Positions 18,755-28,903 of a DNA stretch of 64,000 nt are shown here, one piece after another. The translations under genes and the position numbers were made by a program. Within the stretch, counting starts at the first letter, position 1. Each line of letters starts with the position of its first letter. This DNA comes from Ruegeria conchae (GTDB lineage: Bacteria > Pseudomonadota > Alphaproteobacteria > Rhodobacterales > Rhodobacteraceae). The notes under the pieces are model-generated. The model searched no databases and was not told the DNA's origin. It saw only the letters and a program-made list of their open reading frames with translations. The DNA lies in assembly GCF_000192475.1 (NCBI RefSeq), contig NZ_AEYW01000006.1, positions 434,001 to 498,000 of the forward strand, in the 5' to 3' direction.

Positions 18755-19165
18755 ATGGATCTTAGTCATTTACCAGCCTTTCGACCGGTTCAAGTCCGCA
18801 CCCGGTTTAAGTTGAGGGGGCTCGCTGCCAAACGTAAAGCAGCGGCATTGGCTGCCATGAACCTTGGTGCGGAACAAATGCCGTTTGAACCGAACGCACT
18901 GTATCGGGTTCTGCATATTCGGATCGACACGGCGGACAAAGCTGCCGAACGTGCCAAGTGGGCAGGCGGGCGAATGTTCAACCTGCTTACTGGTCAATCT
19001 GCGCAATTCATTCCGCTTTATGGAACGCATGTGCGGCAAGTTTTGTCTTGGGCAGGGCAAATCGTACCCGGAGGGATCGTGCCAGCGAAACGGTACGAAC
19101 TGCGATTGGACTTTGCGAAATTGGCATATGAGGCGTTAAGGGCGAAATTGAGCCAGCCAAAATAG
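18755..19165 (+). CDS. Uncharacterised basic protein
   Basis: A 136-residue cytoplasmic protein, unrecognised. Rich in Arg, Lys and Ala, no membrane segment or signal peptide; a run RTRFKLRGLAAKRKAAALAAMNLG near the start and YELRLDFAKLAYEALRAKL at the end. It begins 17 bases after the DUF808 gene and ends at a terminator, so it probably belongs to that transcript. The start could be GTG 18752 or ATG 18755. Confidence 0.6.
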   Translation: MDLSHLPAFRPVQVRTRFKLRGLAAKRKAAALAAMNLGAEQMPFEPNALYRVLHIRIDTADKAAERAKWAGGRMFNLLTGQSAQFIPLYGTHVRQVLSWAGQIVPGGIVPAKRYELRLDFAKLAYEALRAKLSQPK

Positions 19166-19166
19166 G

Positions 19167-19193
19167 AAAGGGCGGCCTAGAAAGCCGCCCTTT
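19167..19193. terminator. Bidirectional terminator before tkt
   Basis: AAAGGGCGGC/GCCGCCCTTT, a perfect 10-bp stem with a 7-base loop, between the convergent DUF808 operon and tkt. Confidence 0.85.
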
Positions 19194-19219
19194 GTATCTA
19201 CAACTGTTGAGCCGAGTGC

Positions 19220-21244
19220 TTACAGCCCCAGCAGTTCTTTTACCTTCGCGACGGTCGCTTCTGCGGTAATGCCAAAGTGTTTGTACAACTCACCTGCCGG
19301 GGCTGATGCACCAAAGCTCGACATGCCAATAAACCCAGCTTTGGCTTCGCGGCCACGTTCACCCAGCAACCAGCGGTCCCATCCGCCAGCGCGTACGGCG
19401 GCCTCGATGCCAACGCGGACGGCACCGGCAGGTAGGACGCGCTTACGGTAGGCTTCATTCTGTTCGGCAAACAGCTCCATGCAAGGCATTGATACGACGC
19501 GGGTGCCAATGCCCTCGGCCTCCAGCATCGCTTTGGCTTCCATGGCCAGCGAGACCTCGGATCCGGTAGCGATCAGTATGGCCTGACGCTTGGCTTCTGC
19601 GTCGGCGAGCACATATGCGCCTTGTGAGGTCAGGTTTTTACCTTTGTGCTCGGTCCGCACTGTTGGCACGCCCTGACGGGTCAGCGACAGGACCGAGGGG
19701 CTGTCTTTGAAGGTGAGTGCCAGTTCCCAAGCTTCGGCAGTCTCAACAGTGTCAGCGGGGCGGAAGACATAGGTGTTTGGCGTTGCGCGCGAAATCGCCA
19801 GATGTTCCACCGGCTGGTGGGTCGGGCCGTCTTCGCCCAGACCAATCGAGTCATGTGTCATCACAAAGACCGTAGGCACCTTCATCAAGGCAGCCAAACG
19901 CATGGAAGGGCGGGCATAGTCAGTGAAAGCCATGAAGGTGCCGCCATAGGGGCGGATGCCCCCGTGCAGAGCCATACCGTTCATCGCAGCGGCCATGCCG
20001 TGTTCACGGATACCATAGTGGATGTAGCGGCCTTTGCGGTTTTCCGGTAGGAACACGCCCATATCCGCCGATTTGGTGTTGTTTGAACCGGTCAGGTCAG
20101 CCGAACCACCAATGGTTTCTGGCATGATCGGGTTCACCACGTTCAGAACCTTTTCGGACGAGGCTCGGGTTGCCAGTTTCGGCTGATCCTCGGACATCTG
20201 CTTTTTGAACGAACGAATGGCACCAGCCAGTTTCTTCGGTGCTTCAAACGCATAGGCACGGTTGAATTCCGCCTGCTTACGGTCGGAGATTTGCGCGAAA
20301 CGCTCCTCCCATGCCGTGCGCTCGGCAGCACCACGTGTACCAATAGCTTCCCATGCAGCTTTGACTTCTGTGGGGATGACAAACGCGTCATGCGGCCAGC
20401 CATAGCCGTCTTTGGCCGCCTTCAACTGATCCTGATCGGTCAGTGCGCCGTGGCCTTTCGAAGTGTCCTGAGCCGCGTGGCCAAGTGCGATGTGGCTCTC
20501 GCAGGCGATCATTGTCGGCTTGTTCGACTTTTTCGCCCGCACGATGGCATCGTCGATGGCCTTGGGGTCATGACCGTCAATCTCAAGCACATGCCAGCCC
20601 GAAGCCGCAAAACGGCGCACCTGATCGGTGCGGTCGGCGATATCAACGGTGCCGTCGATGGTGATGTTGTTGTTGTCCCAGAAGACGATCAGCTTGCTCA
20701 GTTCGTGTCGGCCAGCCAGGGTGATCGCCTCTTGGCTAACGCCTTCCATCAGGCAGCCGTCGCCCGCAATCACATAAGTGTAGTGATCAACGATCTTCTT
20801 GCCGTAATGCGCACGCTGGATTTCCTCGGCCATGGCAAAGCCCACAGCGTTCGAGATGCCCTGACCCAGAGGGCCAGTGGTGGTTTCGACACCGTCTATC
20901 AGGAAGTTCTCGGGGTGGCCGGCTGTTTTGGCGCCCAACTGGCGGAAGTTTTTGATTTCTTCCAGCGTAACGTCGCCATGACCAGTCAGGTAAAGCAGCG
21001 AATAGACCAGCATCGAACCGTGACCCGCCGACAGGATGAACCGGTCACGATCCGGCCAATTCGGGGCAGAGGCGTCAAATTTCAGGTGCTTTTCGAACAA
21101 TACAGTCGCAACATCGGCCATGCCCATTGGCATACCGGAATGGCCGGAATTGGCGGCGGCGACGGCGTCGAGGGTCAGGGTGCGGATGGCCGCAGCCTTG
21201 TCCCAGTGTTCGGGGTTGGCATTGCGCAGCGCAGTCAGGTCCAC
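19220..21244 (-). CDS. tkt: Transketolase
   Basis: Thiamine diphosphate enzyme of the pentose phosphate path, 674 residues. Seen: [33 protein letters not shown], the TPP motif GDGCLMEG...[10 protein letters not shown], and [23 protein letters not shown] 21244 gives [22 protein letters not shown] lies nine bases before it. A weaker LacI-type site lies 30 bases upstream, close to the spacing seen for the first gap gene. It ends at a shared terminator. Confidence 0.97.
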   Translation of the reverse strand: MDLTALRNANPEHWDKAAAIRTLTLDAVAAANSGHSGMPMGMADVATVLFEKHLKFDASAPNWPDRDRFILSAGHGSMLVYSLLYLTGHGDVTLEEIKNFRQLGAKTAGHPENFLIDGVETTTGPLGQGISNAVGFAMAEEIQRAHYGKKIVDHYTYVIAGDGCLMEGVSQEAITLAGRHELSKLIVFWDNNNITIDGTVDIADRTDQVRRFAASGWHVLEIDGHDPKAIDDAIVRAKKSNKPTMIACESHIALGHAAQDTSKGHGALTDQDQLKAAKDGYGWPHDAFVIPTEVKAAWEAIGTRGAAERTAWEERFAQISDRKQAEFNRAYAFEAPKKLAGAIRSFKKQMSEDQPKLATRASSEKVLNVVNPIMPETIGGSADLTGSNNTKSADMGVFLPENRKGRYIHYGIREHGMAAAMNGMALHGGIRPYGGTFMAFTDYARPSMRLAALMKVPTVFVMTHDSIGLGEDGPTHQPVEHLAISRATPNTYVFRPADTVETAEAWELALTFKDSPSVLSLTRQGVPTVRTEHKGKNLTSQGAYVLADAEAKRQAILIATGSEVSLAMEAKAMLEAEGIGTRVVSMPCMELFAEQNEAYRKRVLPAGAVRVGIEAAVRAGGWDRWLLGERGREAKAGFIGMSSFGASAPAGELYKHFGITAEATVAKVKELLGL

Positions 21245-21272
21245 GGGCGTTATTCCTTTGGGTTACGGGCAG

Positions 21273-21286
21273 ATTTAGCGCTGAAT
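21273..21286. promoter_or_regulatory. LacI-type operator before tkt
   Basis: ATTTAGCGCTGAAT: matches 9 of 14 bases of TGTTAGCGCTAACA, with the core TTAGCGCT intact. It lies 30 bases before the tkt start. A weaker match than at gap but in the same position. Confidence 0.5.
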
Positions 21287-21479
21287 ACCATCCGTCTGAC
21301 AAAGTGCAAGCAGAACCGGGTTCTGCGCCGATCTGGCGCTTCAAGAGCGGTGTGCAAGTGATTGAAACCAAACAGTGGGTATTTTCTGTTACATTCCGTT
21401 AGACTAGTGCAGAGAGCCGCCGCTTTTGATTCGGACAGGCGTATAGCAGAACGAACCTTGATAAAGAGGTGACAGGGGC

Positions 21480-22313
21480 ATGAGTCAGATCGAAGAATTA
21501 CAACGCCGTATCATTACTGCGATGGAGCGGATCGGCACCGGAGTCGAGGCACTGCAGGACGCTGGGCCCGCGGTCGATAATGGTGCTGCATTACGATCAG
21601 AACTTGAAGAAGAGCGCTTGGCCAATGCGCAGTTGGAAGAGCGGCTGAAATCGCTCATAGAAAGGCACGCTCTTGAGATTGATGCCCTCCGGGAGCAGGC
21701 GGGATCAGGAGAAGAAGTTGCTGCACTGCGTGATCAATTGGCCGAGGCGACCGCAAAGCTTGCAACGGTCGAGGCCGCGCGCGCAGAGTTAGCCGAGGCC
21801 AAGGCCGCTCTGGATAACAGCGACGAAGTAAATTCACTGAAAGCCGAAATCGAAACCCTGCGATCCATGGAAAATGCCGCAGAAGAAGCCGATTCGTTGC
21901 GGGCCGAGGTCGAGCAATTGACCCCCATCGCAGATCGCGCCGAAGAGATGGAGGCAGAGCTGTCCCGTCTGCGCGCTGAATTGGTCGATAGCGAGCGGCT
22001 GACCGAATTGAACGCCGAGCTTGAAATGCTGCGTGCCGAGCGTGCCAGCCATGGCGCGGCGATGTCGCGACTGGATGACGATTTGCAACGGTTGCGCAAG
22101 GCAAACGAACAGTTGCGTGGAACAGTGGATGAGTTGCGCGCCGCTGCAGAAGATGGTGTGACCGATGCAGACATGCTGAATCGCGCAACTGCTGCAGAGT
22201 TGGAAGCAACGCGTGCCGCAAGAGCCTCGGACGCGGCCGAAGCACATGCGGTTCTGGCCCGGCTCGAACCATTGTTGACCCACGCCAATCTGGCTGAAGG
22301 AGAGGTTGAATAA
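21480..22313 (+). CDS. Coiled-coil protein upstream of zapA (ZauP-like)
   Basis: 277 residues, nearly all predicted coiled coil from about residue 35 to 260, with Glu/Ala/Leu heptads and many EEMEAEL, LRAERAS, LDDDLQRLR repeats; no membrane segment. In Caulobacter a coiled-coil protein encoded directly upstream of zapA (ZauP) works with ZapA to focus the Z-ring; position, overlap and composition make this its likely counterpart. The stop overlaps the zapA ATG by one base, so the pair is translationally coupled. Identity is inferred from context since coiled coils align poorly. Confidence 0.7.
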   Translation: MSQIEELQRRIITAMERIGTGVEALQDAGPAVDNGAALRSELEEERLANAQLEERLKSLIERHALEIDALREQAGSGEEVAALRDQLAEATAKLATVEAARAELAEAKAALDNSDEVNSLKAEIETLRSMENAAEEADSLRAEVEQLTPIADRAEEMEAELSRLRAELVDSERLTELNAELEMLRAERASHGAAMSRLDDDLQRLRKANEQLRGTVDELRAAAEDGVTDADMLNRATAAELEATRAARASDAAEAHAVLARLEPLLTHANLAEGEVE

Positions 22314-22705
22314 TGCCCGAGGTGACCATTCATATCGGCGGACGAGGATTTGATGTCTCGTGCCAGGACGGTGAAGAGCCCTTTCTGCAGGCCGCGGCCA
22401 AGCTTTTGGATGATGAAGCACAGGTATTGTCGGACCAGATCGGACGCATGCCTGAATCTCGCATGTTGTTGATGGCCGGACTAATGTTGGCCGACAAAGC
22501 GGCAGCGCACGAAGATCGCCTGAAGCTGGCCGAGGCAAAGCTTGTGGAAGCCGAAGCCGAGTTGAATCGCCTGCGTAGTCAACCTCTGCCCGAGCCCGAG
22601 CGAATTGAAGTTGCAGTGGTGCCACCTTCGGTAACAGACACATTGGCGGAGATGGCCGCGCGTGCAGAAGCGCTGGCTGCGGTGATCGAGGAAAGGAAAG
22701 CCTGA
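22313..22705 (+). CDS. zapA: Cell division protein ZapA
   Basis: 130 residues. The N-terminal ZapA head (VTIHIGGRGFDVSCQDGEEP and LQAAAKLLDDEAQVLSDQIGRMP) is followed by a helix ILMAGLMLADK-like run (MLLMAGLMLADKAAAHEDRL) and coiled coil to about 95. ZapA bundles FtsZ at the division site. One-base overlaps with both neighbours show a three-gene operon: ZauP-like, zapA, lysozyme-inhibitor-like. Confidence 0.93.
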   Translation: MPEVTIHIGGRGFDVSCQDGEEPFLQAAAKLLDDEAQVLSDQIGRMPESRMLLMAGLMLADKAAAHEDRLKLAEAKLVEAEAELNRLRSQPLPEPERIEVAVVPPSVTDTLAEMAARAEALAAVIEERKA

Positions 22706-23055
22706 TGGGCTTTGTTCGAACGGCTGCAGGGGCCGCGGTATTGTCTTTGTACGCTACGGCAGGTTTGGCCGAGATCGACATACTGTCTGTGACATTTAAC
22801 TGCGAGAACAACACGCAGGTGCCAGTGTCCTATTTCAACGCCGCAGATGGATCAGGTGCTGCCGCGATGCTGATTGAGGACCAGTTGATTGCGCTGAAAC
22901 AGGTTCAAAGCGGATCAGGTATTCGCTACGAATCTGTAGACGGGGCAGGGACATACACCCTTCGATCCAAAGGCTGGGAAGCTACGATCAGCCATCAGGC
23001 CCAAGGCAGCACAGCCCCCGAACGTGTCTTGTTCAAGGACTGCTCTAGCCGGTGA
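22705..23055 (+). CDS. MliC-like exported lysozyme inhibitor
   Basis: 116 residues: short signal peptide (to about residue 22), then a C-type lysozyme inhibitor (MliC/PliC) beta domain with Cys33 and Cys113, a SGSGIRYES element, and a Gly-Trp turn (RSKGWEATI). MliC members block lysozyme in the periplasm; there is no lipobox cysteine, so it would be soluble. ATG shares one base with the zapA stop. The link of a wall-protection protein with a division operon is unusual but may only reflect gene order. Converges on grxD. Confidence 0.8.
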   Translation: MGFVRTAAGAAVLSLYATAGLAEIDILSVTFNCENNTQVPVSYFNAADGSGAAAMLIEDQLIALKQVQSGSGIRYESVDGAGTYTLRSKGWEATISHQAQGSTAPERVLFKDCSSR

Positions 23056-23056
23056 A

Positions 23057-23419
23057 TTAGGCGTTTGCTTCACGGATTTTGTCGGCTGCATCTTTGTCGT
23101 AGCCGACATTGTTTTCTTCAAACAAAGTATCCAGCTCTCCCGAAAGGGTCATCTCGGTGATGATGTCGCAGCCGCCGACAAACTCGCCTTTGACAAAAAG
23201 CTGGGGCACAGTTGGCCAGTCCGAATAATCCTTGATGCCCTGACGGACAGAGTCGTCCGCCAAAACATTCACGTCGGTATATTCGACACCCATGTAGTTC
23301 AATACACCAGCGACGCGCGACGAGAACCCGCACTGCGGCATCTCTTTGGTACCTTTCATATATAGCACCACGTCATTGGCTTTGACGGTTTCGTCGATCT
23401 GGGATTTCACGTCGTTCAT
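23057..23419 (-). CDS. grxD: Monothiol glutaredoxin (Grx4 type)
   Basis: 120 residues with the monothiol active site CGFS at Cys30, MKGTKEMPQCGFS before it, and WPTVPQLFVKGEFVGGCDI. Grx4-type proteins bind a 2Fe-2S cluster with glutathione and pair with BolA proteins in iron-sulfur transfer. A bolA gene lies two genes upstream in the same operon, which supports that partnership. Its ATG overlaps the preceding small gene by four bases. Confidence 0.96.
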   Translation of the reverse strand: MNDVKSQIDETVKANDVVLYMKGTKEMPQCGFSSRVAGVLNYMGVEYTDVNVLADDSVRQGIKDYSDWPTVPQLFVKGEFVGGCDIITEMTLSGELDTLFEENNVGYDKDAADKIREANA

Positions 23420-23667
23420 TTGGTGTTTCCTTTGCTCTTCGGCATTATTGCTTTGGCGTAGTCTTGAGGATTCTTCGGAATATGGGTCTGCGCCGAGCTA
23501 ATTGCACCGTCATGTGAAATGTAGGAGGAATGCAGGAGGTGTTCTCCCTGTCCAGGTGGCGATCCTCGTCTTGTATTGCGTCCCGTCTTTGAATGGTTCC
23601 AAGCTATGAGCGCGATCAACACAACAAAGACGGTGACTGCAATTGAGATTACAATCGCGTGCTCCAT
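23416..23667 (-). CDS. Small single-pass membrane protein
   Basis: 83 residues; one N-terminal membrane helix (about 4-24, IVISIAVTVFVVLIALIAW), then a basic, Gly/Ser-rich tail. Unrecognised. It starts two bases after bolA and overlaps grxD by four bases, so it is part of the bolA-grxD operon. Whether it anchors the BolA-Grx pair is speculation. Confidence 0.65.
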   Translation of the reverse strand: MEHAIVISIAVTVFVVLIALIAWNHSKTGRNTRRGSPPGQGEHLLHSSYISHDGAISSAQTHIPKNPQDYAKAIMPKSKGNTK

Positions 23668-23668
23668 A

Positions 23669-23905
23669 TTACTCCGGTACTTTCGTGGTCAGCGCCAGCG
23701 CGTGCAACTCTCCATCCGGGCCATCCATCTTGCCTTTCAACGCGGCATAAACAGCACGCTGTTGCTGAACGCGGTTCTTACCGCGAAAGCTCTCATCCAC
23801 GACCATGGCGGACATATGCACGCCATCGCTGCCACCAACCTGGATTTCCGCATCTGGAAAGCTCTCGCGTAGCAGAGTTTCAATTTCGTGGGCGCTCATC
23901 GGCAT
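23669..23905 (-). CDS. BolA-family protein
   Basis: 78 residues covering the BolA fold: ETLLRESFPDAEIQVGGSDGVHMSAMVVDESF, RGKNRVQQQRAVYAALKGKMDG and a C-terminal ELHALALTTKVP. The histidine in the HMSA segment and the ELHAL histidine are the expected cluster ligands when paired with a monothiol glutaredoxin. GGAG lies nine bases before ATG 23905. Starts the bolA, membrane protein, grxD operon, 143 bases after purL. Confidence 0.92.
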   Translation of the reverse strand: MPMSAHEIETLLRESFPDAEIQVGGSDGVHMSAMVVDESFRGKNRVQQQRAVYAALKGKMDGPDGELHALALTTKVPE

Positions 23906-24047
23906 GTAGGTTTACTCCTGAAGGTCATTCCCAAGATGTAGAGCGATGAGACGGGGCGTGCAAGATGGGGCCGGTTCCGTTCAACAACAATTCCTGTGCG
24001 CCGACACGCGCAAGAAATCTGTTTGATCGCACCAGAACAAAGATTGA

Positions 24048-26207
24048 TCAGGCAACGGCTTCGGCAAAGCTGCTGCGGAACGTATCCGCCAACTCGGCAA
24101 GCGAGACTTCGGAGCTGCCGATTTTAACACTATCCCCAGTGAAACGTCCAACTGACGCTAGGGGAACACCCGCCTGACCAGCTGCGATCATCAATGCTTC
24201 GGCCTGATCAAAGTTACAGGCGACCAGATAGCGCGCCTGATCTTCTCCGAACAGGAACTCGGTCGAGGCATCGTCGAGGCAAACGCCGACACCAGCAGCC
24301 TCGGCTAGTTCAAAAGCGGCTAGGGCAAGGCCACCGTCACCCAGATCGGTGCAGGCTTTGATCATTTCACGATTGGCGCGAATGAACTCTCCGTTGCGCT
24401 GTTCAGCGTCCAGATCGACATGTGGGGCGTCCCCGTCTTCTCGGTTGAAGACTTCGGCCAGAAGGGCCGACTGGCCCAGATGGCCTTGGGTTTCGCCGAT
24501 AACCAGAGCGACATGGCCTTCACGAACCTCGTTGCCGATGATTTCATCGGCAGTTTGCAGCAGGCCTACGGCCCCAATCGTGGGAGTTGGCAGGATCGCT
24601 TGCCCATCAGTCTCGTTATATAGCGACACGTTGCCGGAAACGATGGGCATGTCCAAGGCTCCGACTGCGGCTCCGATACCTTGGATTGCACCTACAAACT
24701 GGCCCATGATCTCAGGCTTTTCGGGATTGCCGAAATTCAAATTGTCAGTGGTGGCCAGCGGCTTGGCGCCCACGGCAGTCAGGTTGCGGTAGGCTTCGGC
24801 TACGGCCTGTTTGCCGCCCTCAACAGGGTTTGCGCGGACATAGCGCGGGGTCACGTCGCTGGTGAACGCCAGCACCTTGTCAGTTCCGTGCACACGCACC
24901 ATTCCAGCCCCCAGACCAGGCGTGCGGGAGCTGTCGGCCATGACCATGGTGTCATACTGTTCGTACACCCATTGCTTGCCTGCGTAGTTCGGCGAAGAGA
25001 GCAGGGCGCGAAGGCCATCAACTGGGTCGATCTGGGGCACATCTGTCAGCTCTTCCGCGTTGGGCGTTGGTTCCCATGGGCGGTCGTACTCGGGTGCCGT
25101 TGAAGACAGTTTGGAAAGGACGAGGTCTGCTTTGACTTCGCCGTTGTGCATGATCAGGAACCGGTCTTCGGCGATCGTTTCACCAACAATGGCGAAATCC
25201 AGATCCCATTTCTCGAAAACCGCACGGGCTTCGGCTTCAAGCTCAGGTTTGAGGACCATCAGCATTCGCTCCTGAGACTCAGACAACATCATTTCATACG
25301 CGGTCATGTTTTCTTCGCGCTGAGGGACGTTCTCCAGATCAAGGCGAACGCCGAGACCACCCTTGTCTCCCATCTCAACGGCCGAACAGGTCAGCCCCGC
25401 TGCGCCCATATCCTGAATGGAGATCACGGCACCGGTCTGCATCAGTTCCAGCGTGGCTTCCATCAAGCGTTTCTCGGTGAAGGGGTCGCCGACCTGAACA
25501 GTCGGGCGCTTTTCTTCGATGGTGTCGTCGAATTCCGCCGAAGCCATGGTCGCACCGCCCACGCCATCGCGTCCGGTTTTAGCGCCTAGATAAACAACAG
25601 GCATACCGACACCCGAGGCCGCCGAATAGAAAATCTTGTCACTGTCGGCCAGACCTGCAGCAAAGGCGTTAACGAGGCAGTTGCCGTTATAGGCTGAATG
25701 GAACCGAACTTCGCCACCAACGCAAGGCACACCGAAGCAGTTACCGTAGCCGCCGATGCCTTCAACCACGCCATTTACAAGCTGACGGGTTTTGTGGTGG
25801 CCGGGTTCACCAAAGGACAGCGCATTCATTGAGGCGATGGGGCGCGCGCCCATGGTAAAGACATCCCGCAAAATACCACCAACGCCGGTCGCGGCACCCT
25901 GATAGGGCTCAATGTAGGAGGGGTGGTTGTGGCTTTCCATTTTGAACACCACGGCCTGGCCGTCACCAATATCAACCACGCCAGCGTTCTCACCAGGGCC
26001 GCAGATAACTTGTGGGCCGGAGGTGGGCAGTGTGCGTAGCCATTTCTTCGAGGACTTATATGAACAATGCTCGTTCCACATAGCCGAGAAAATGCCAAGT
26101 TCGGTGAATGTTGGCTCGCGCCCGATGATCTCGAGGATCATGTCGTATTCCTCGGGCTTGAGCCCGTGTGCAGCAATCAGATCCGGGGTGATGGCGGGCT
26201 CTTGCAT
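24048..26207 (-). CDS. purL: Phosphoribosylformylglycinamidine synthase, PurL
   Basis: Amide-transfer subunit for FGAM formation in purine synthesis; works with PurS and PurQ, which are encoded together near 44 kb. About 719 residues, the small multi-subunit type. Seen: [33 protein letters not shown] (metal and substrate site), [16 protein letters not shown], and [20 protein letters not shown] 26207 has AGGA six bases before it and starts at the family position; the in-frame ATG 26225 has no such site. Confidence 0.97.
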   Translation of the reverse strand: MQEPAITPDLIAAHGLKPEEYDMILEIIGREPTFTELGIFSAMWNEHCSYKSSKKWLRTLPTSGPQVICGPGENAGVVDIGDGQAVVFKMESHNHPSYIEPYQGAATGVGGILRDVFTMGARPIASMNALSFGEPGHHKTRQLVNGVVEGIGGYGNCFGVPCVGGEVRFHSAYNGNCLVNAFAAGLADSDKIFYSAASGVGMPVVYLGAKTGRDGVGGATMASAEFDDTIEEKRPTVQVGDPFTEKRLMEATLELMQTGAVISIQDMGAAGLTCSAVEMGDKGGLGVRLDLENVPQREENMTAYEMMLSESQERMLMVLKPELEAEARAVFEKWDLDFAIVGETIAEDRFLIMHNGEVKADLVLSKLSSTAPEYDRPWEPTPNAEELTDVPQIDPVDGLRALLSSPNYAGKQWVYEQYDTMVMADSSRTPGLGAGMVRVHGTDKVLAFTSDVTPRYVRANPVEGGKQAVAEAYRNLTAVGAKPLATTDNLNFGNPEKPEIMGQFVGAIQGIGAAVGALDMPIVSGNVSLYNETDGQAILPTPTIGAVGLLQTADEIIGNEVREGHVALVIGETQGHLGQSALLAEVFNREDGDAPHVDLDAEQRNGEFIRANREMIKACTDLGDGGLALAAFELAEAAGVGVCLDDASTEFLFGEDQARYLVACNFDQAEALMIAAGQAGVPLASVGRFTGDSVKIGSSEVSLAELADTFRSSFAEAVA

Positions 26208-26300
26208 CTTCTGTCCTGTGTCCATAGTGGCCGAGATTGCGGGCCTTTTAGGGCAAGGGCGCTTCCGTGGGAAGGGTCAAGTCACCGCAGGGCCATTTAG

Positions 26301-26339
26301 AAAAGAAAATGCGGAACCGACAATGCCGCCGATTCCGCA
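26301..26339 (-). terminator. Terminator after the MscS gene
   Basis: Imperfect stem GCGGAA...TTCCGC over 30 bases, followed on the minus strand by ATTTTCTTTT. Lies between the MscS gene and purL. Confidence 0.6.
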
Positions 26340-26360
26340 CATCTGGAGGTTGGCTTATAG

Positions 26361-26388
26361 ATTGGCGCTGTAAAATCCCAGCGCCAAT
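26361..26388. repeat. Perfect hairpin between MscS gene and purL
   Basis: ATTGGCGCTG/CAGCGCCAAT with an 8-base loop (TAAAATCC), directly after the MscS stop and before the terminator above. No T run; perhaps a first, stacked hairpin. Confidence 0.5.
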
Positions 26389-26397
26389 CCTACCGAT

Positions 26398-28635
26398 TTA
26401 GGCCGGGTTCTGACCTTTGTTGACGGCATCAGCTGCAGCTGCACCGGCGGCTGCTTTTTGTTCTTCAGTCATATTCTCGCTGCCAGGTATCGCAACGCGC
26501 ACCTCGCGGCGGGCGAAGTCGATGCCATTGGCGTTGAACTCTGCTTTCACGCGATTGAAGATTTCCTTCCGCAGCGTGAACTGCTTGCCCGGCTTGGCCA
26601 TGAACTTGCCTCGGATGATCATACCGACATCATCAAAGTCGAACACACCCTGAGATTTGAACGGCTGCAGGAACCCATCTTTATGAGTCTCGTCCTGCAT
26701 CATCTCGGCACCGATCTTCTTGAAGATCTTTTTGACCTTATTGGGATCGGTATCGAAAGGCACTGTGAACTTGAGCTTCATGATGACCCAGTCGCGGCTG
26801 AAATTGGTCAACTTCTGAATCTCGCCATATGGGATCGTGTGAACGGGCCCGCGATGGTGGCGCAATTGCATGGAGCGGATCGAGATCTTTTCGACCGTTC
26901 CCATCGTACCGCCGACATCGACATATTCGCCGACACGGAAGGCGTCATCGATCAAGAAGAAAATACCACCTACGATATCGGCCACCAGTTTTTGCGCGCC
27001 AAAGCCAATAGCCAGACCCAGAACACCAGCACCGGCCAGTAGCGGTGTAATGTTGATCCCAAGCGCACTCAACGCCAGCAGGCCAAAGATGACGCAGATT
27101 GTGACCTGTGCGGTGATCCGCAGCAAAGGCAGAACCGTTGCCAGGCGCGAACCACCAGCTCCGCCACCTTCGCCGCCAGCTTCTTCATCCAGCTCTTCCG
27201 CGGCAGTTTGTTCTTTCGCCAGACGACGATTGATCCAGAGTGAGACAATCTCGTTCAAGATATAGCCGACCGCGATGATCAGCAGGAACTGTATGACCGC
27301 GCCACCGACTTCTGCTCCGATGCCAGCTGATGCGACATGGCGAAGGTCAAGTTGCCAGGCACGCGAAATCATCAGGACCACGAACAGCCCCGCAATAACC
27401 CGCCCAATCCGGATATAACTGCGCTTGGCCGAGCGATAGGCGCGTTCCGCCAAAGGTCCTTCACCCGATAGCGGTGGCTGCAGATGGCGCACCAATCCAC
27501 GTATCAACGTGTCTAGCGCTGGTGCGATCAACAGCCAGAACATAGTGGTGAAATGCGCCCCGGTTCCAAGCACGCGCAAGATTGCCGGATTACGCTGTGC
27601 CACGAGGAATTCAACGAGCAACCAGATCACCACCGACACGCCAATGGCGAAGTAGGGGTAATAATGCGCGACTTCCTCATCAAACTTGGTGCGATCCGGG
27701 TCTGTGCCCAGCATCATCTGCGACAGTCCTTCACGAGCAGTCCAGGCGATTACACCGATATAGATGTGGATTGCCGCATTCAGCCAAAAGCCGATGCGCG
27801 TCTCGTTTGGAGTAATTCCGTTGAGTCCATTGAAGCGGACAACAAATAGCGTGAAACCGATCAGGATCAGAAGGCCAATCAGATTTCTGTGCAGGTATTT
27901 AGCCCAGTGGTCATCAATATTCACCAAGCGGTATTGAGGTTTTTGCGGCGCGAGTACAAATCGCGACACAGCTGCCCCAAGACGCGGGACCCAAATCAAG
28001 AAGAATACGAATGGTGCGGCAAACGTGATTTGTTCGGGGGTCAGTAATGCGCGACCAAGCGCCCGGATAACCACGTAGAACACGATGAGACCGGCAATTT
28101 CGCGGCAAAACCGGCGGAATAGGTACTGCACGGCTCCCCTAAGGTCAGCTTCATCTCCGACTTCGGATGCCTTTGACCAGCGACGGGTTAATATGCTGAA
28201 CAGCTTTTCTGCTACATATCCGACCAGTAGGACCGATAGCACTAGCCCGATCAAGGTAAGGACCCCGGTTTCGTTGAATTTATCCGCAAAATTGCTGAAC
28301 GCTTTTATTTGCGCACTGACGATATTGGGAACTGTCGTTAGTACTTGCGTCCAGGAGGTAACCATTTCCGCCCAGATCTCGTTCAGTTCAGTCAGCGGAT
28401 CTTCGTGACCTTCCTTCTCTGCGGCATGTTTTTCGGCAACTGCATCAAGGCGTTCAAGCAAGATCGCCCGTACCTGGTCATCAGACATACGCGCAACCAG
28501 ATCATCGACTTGCTCAGGCGTTAGATCCTGGGGGATCGTAACCGAAGAAGTTGTGCTTGTGTCTTGTGCGTGCAGCGGCACCGCCAGAAACAAGACTGAA
28601 ATCATCGCCAACAATAGGCGCAATGAATGGAACAT
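26398..28635 (-). CDS. Large mechanosensitive channel, MscS family
   Basis: 745 residues. Signal peptide (MFHSLRLLLAMISVLFLAVPLHAQ), a periplasmic acidic domain to about 100, several membrane helices, then the MscS core: a TM3-like glycine/alanine helix (LLAGAGVLGLAIGFGAQKLVADIVGG), the beta domain (FRVGEYVDVGGTMGTVEKI) and an alpha/beta end. Much longer than MscS (about 290), so it belongs to the extended YbdG/MscM-like class. These channels vent solutes under hypo-osmotic shock. Its N-terminal domain is of unknown role. No operon partner. Confidence 0.9.
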   Translation of the reverse strand: MFHSLRLLLAMISVLFLAVPLHAQDTSTTSSVTIPQDLTPEQVDDLVARMSDDQVRAILLERLDAVAEKHAAEKEGHEDPLTELNEIWAEMVTSWTQVLTTVPNIVSAQIKAFSNFADKFNETGVLTLIGLVLSVLLVGYVAEKLFSILTRRWSKASEVGDEADLRGAVQYLFRRFCREIAGLIVFYVVIRALGRALLTPEQITFAAPFVFFLIWVPRLGAAVSRFVLAPQKPQYRLVNIDDHWAKYLHRNLIGLLILIGFTLFVVRFNGLNGITPNETRIGFWLNAAIHIYIGVIAWTAREGLSQMMLGTDPDRTKFDEEVAHYYPYFAIGVSVVIWLLVEFLVAQRNPAILRVLGTGAHFTTMFWLLIAPALDTLIRGLVRHLQPPLSGEGPLAERAYRSAKRSYIRIGRVIAGLFVVLMISRAWQLDLRHVASAGIGAEVGGAVIQFLLIIAVGYILNEIVSLWINRRLAKEQTAAEELDEEAGGEGGGAGGSRLATVLPLLRITAQVTICVIFGLLALSALGINITPLLAGAGVLGLAIGFGAQKLVADIVGGIFFLIDDAFRVGEYVDVGGTMGTVEKISIRSMQLRHHRGPVHTIPYGEIQKLTNFSRDWVIMKLKFTVPFDTDPNKVKKIFKKIGAEMMQDETHKDGFLQPFKSQGVFDFDDVGMIIRGKFMAKPGKQFTLRKEIFNRVKAEFNANGIDFARREVRVAIPGSENMTEEQKAAAGAAAADAVNKGQNPA

Positions 28636-28735
28636 GAATTAGCCCTCGAACACGATTTTAAGTGTTTTTTCGGGATCATAGGCTCGTGTATTCAATTTTC
28701 CCAGTGCTTTCCTGAGAATTGCCGAACGTAAGGCC

Positions 28736-28764
28736 AAAAAAAAGGCCGAGCACTAAGCTCGGCC
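28736..28764 (-). terminator. Strong terminator 140 bases after a LysR gene
   Basis: GGCCGAG/CTCGGCC 7-bp stem with a 7-base loop followed on the minus strand by eight T. The nearest minus-strand gene (LysR) stops at 28904, so either this is a long 3' end or a separate short RNA ends here. Confidence 0.8.
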
Positions 28765-28903
28765 GTAGTCCAACAGGGAGGTATGAAGATGATGAGCGTT
28801 ACAGCATCATCGCCTTCAATTGCTCATTTAGGGATCAGTTTGTTAACGATCAAGGTTTAATAGGAGATAAGATCGTCATGCCCGCTATGACCTGAGTGCA
28901 TGG

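Noticed and set aside
20291..21361. 356-residue plus-strand frame over tkt
   Set aside because: Opposite the certain transketolase gene; a GC-rich codon shadow.
21834..22814. 326-residue minus-strand frame over the zapA operon
   Set aside because: Covers three coupled genes with clear identity on the plus strand.
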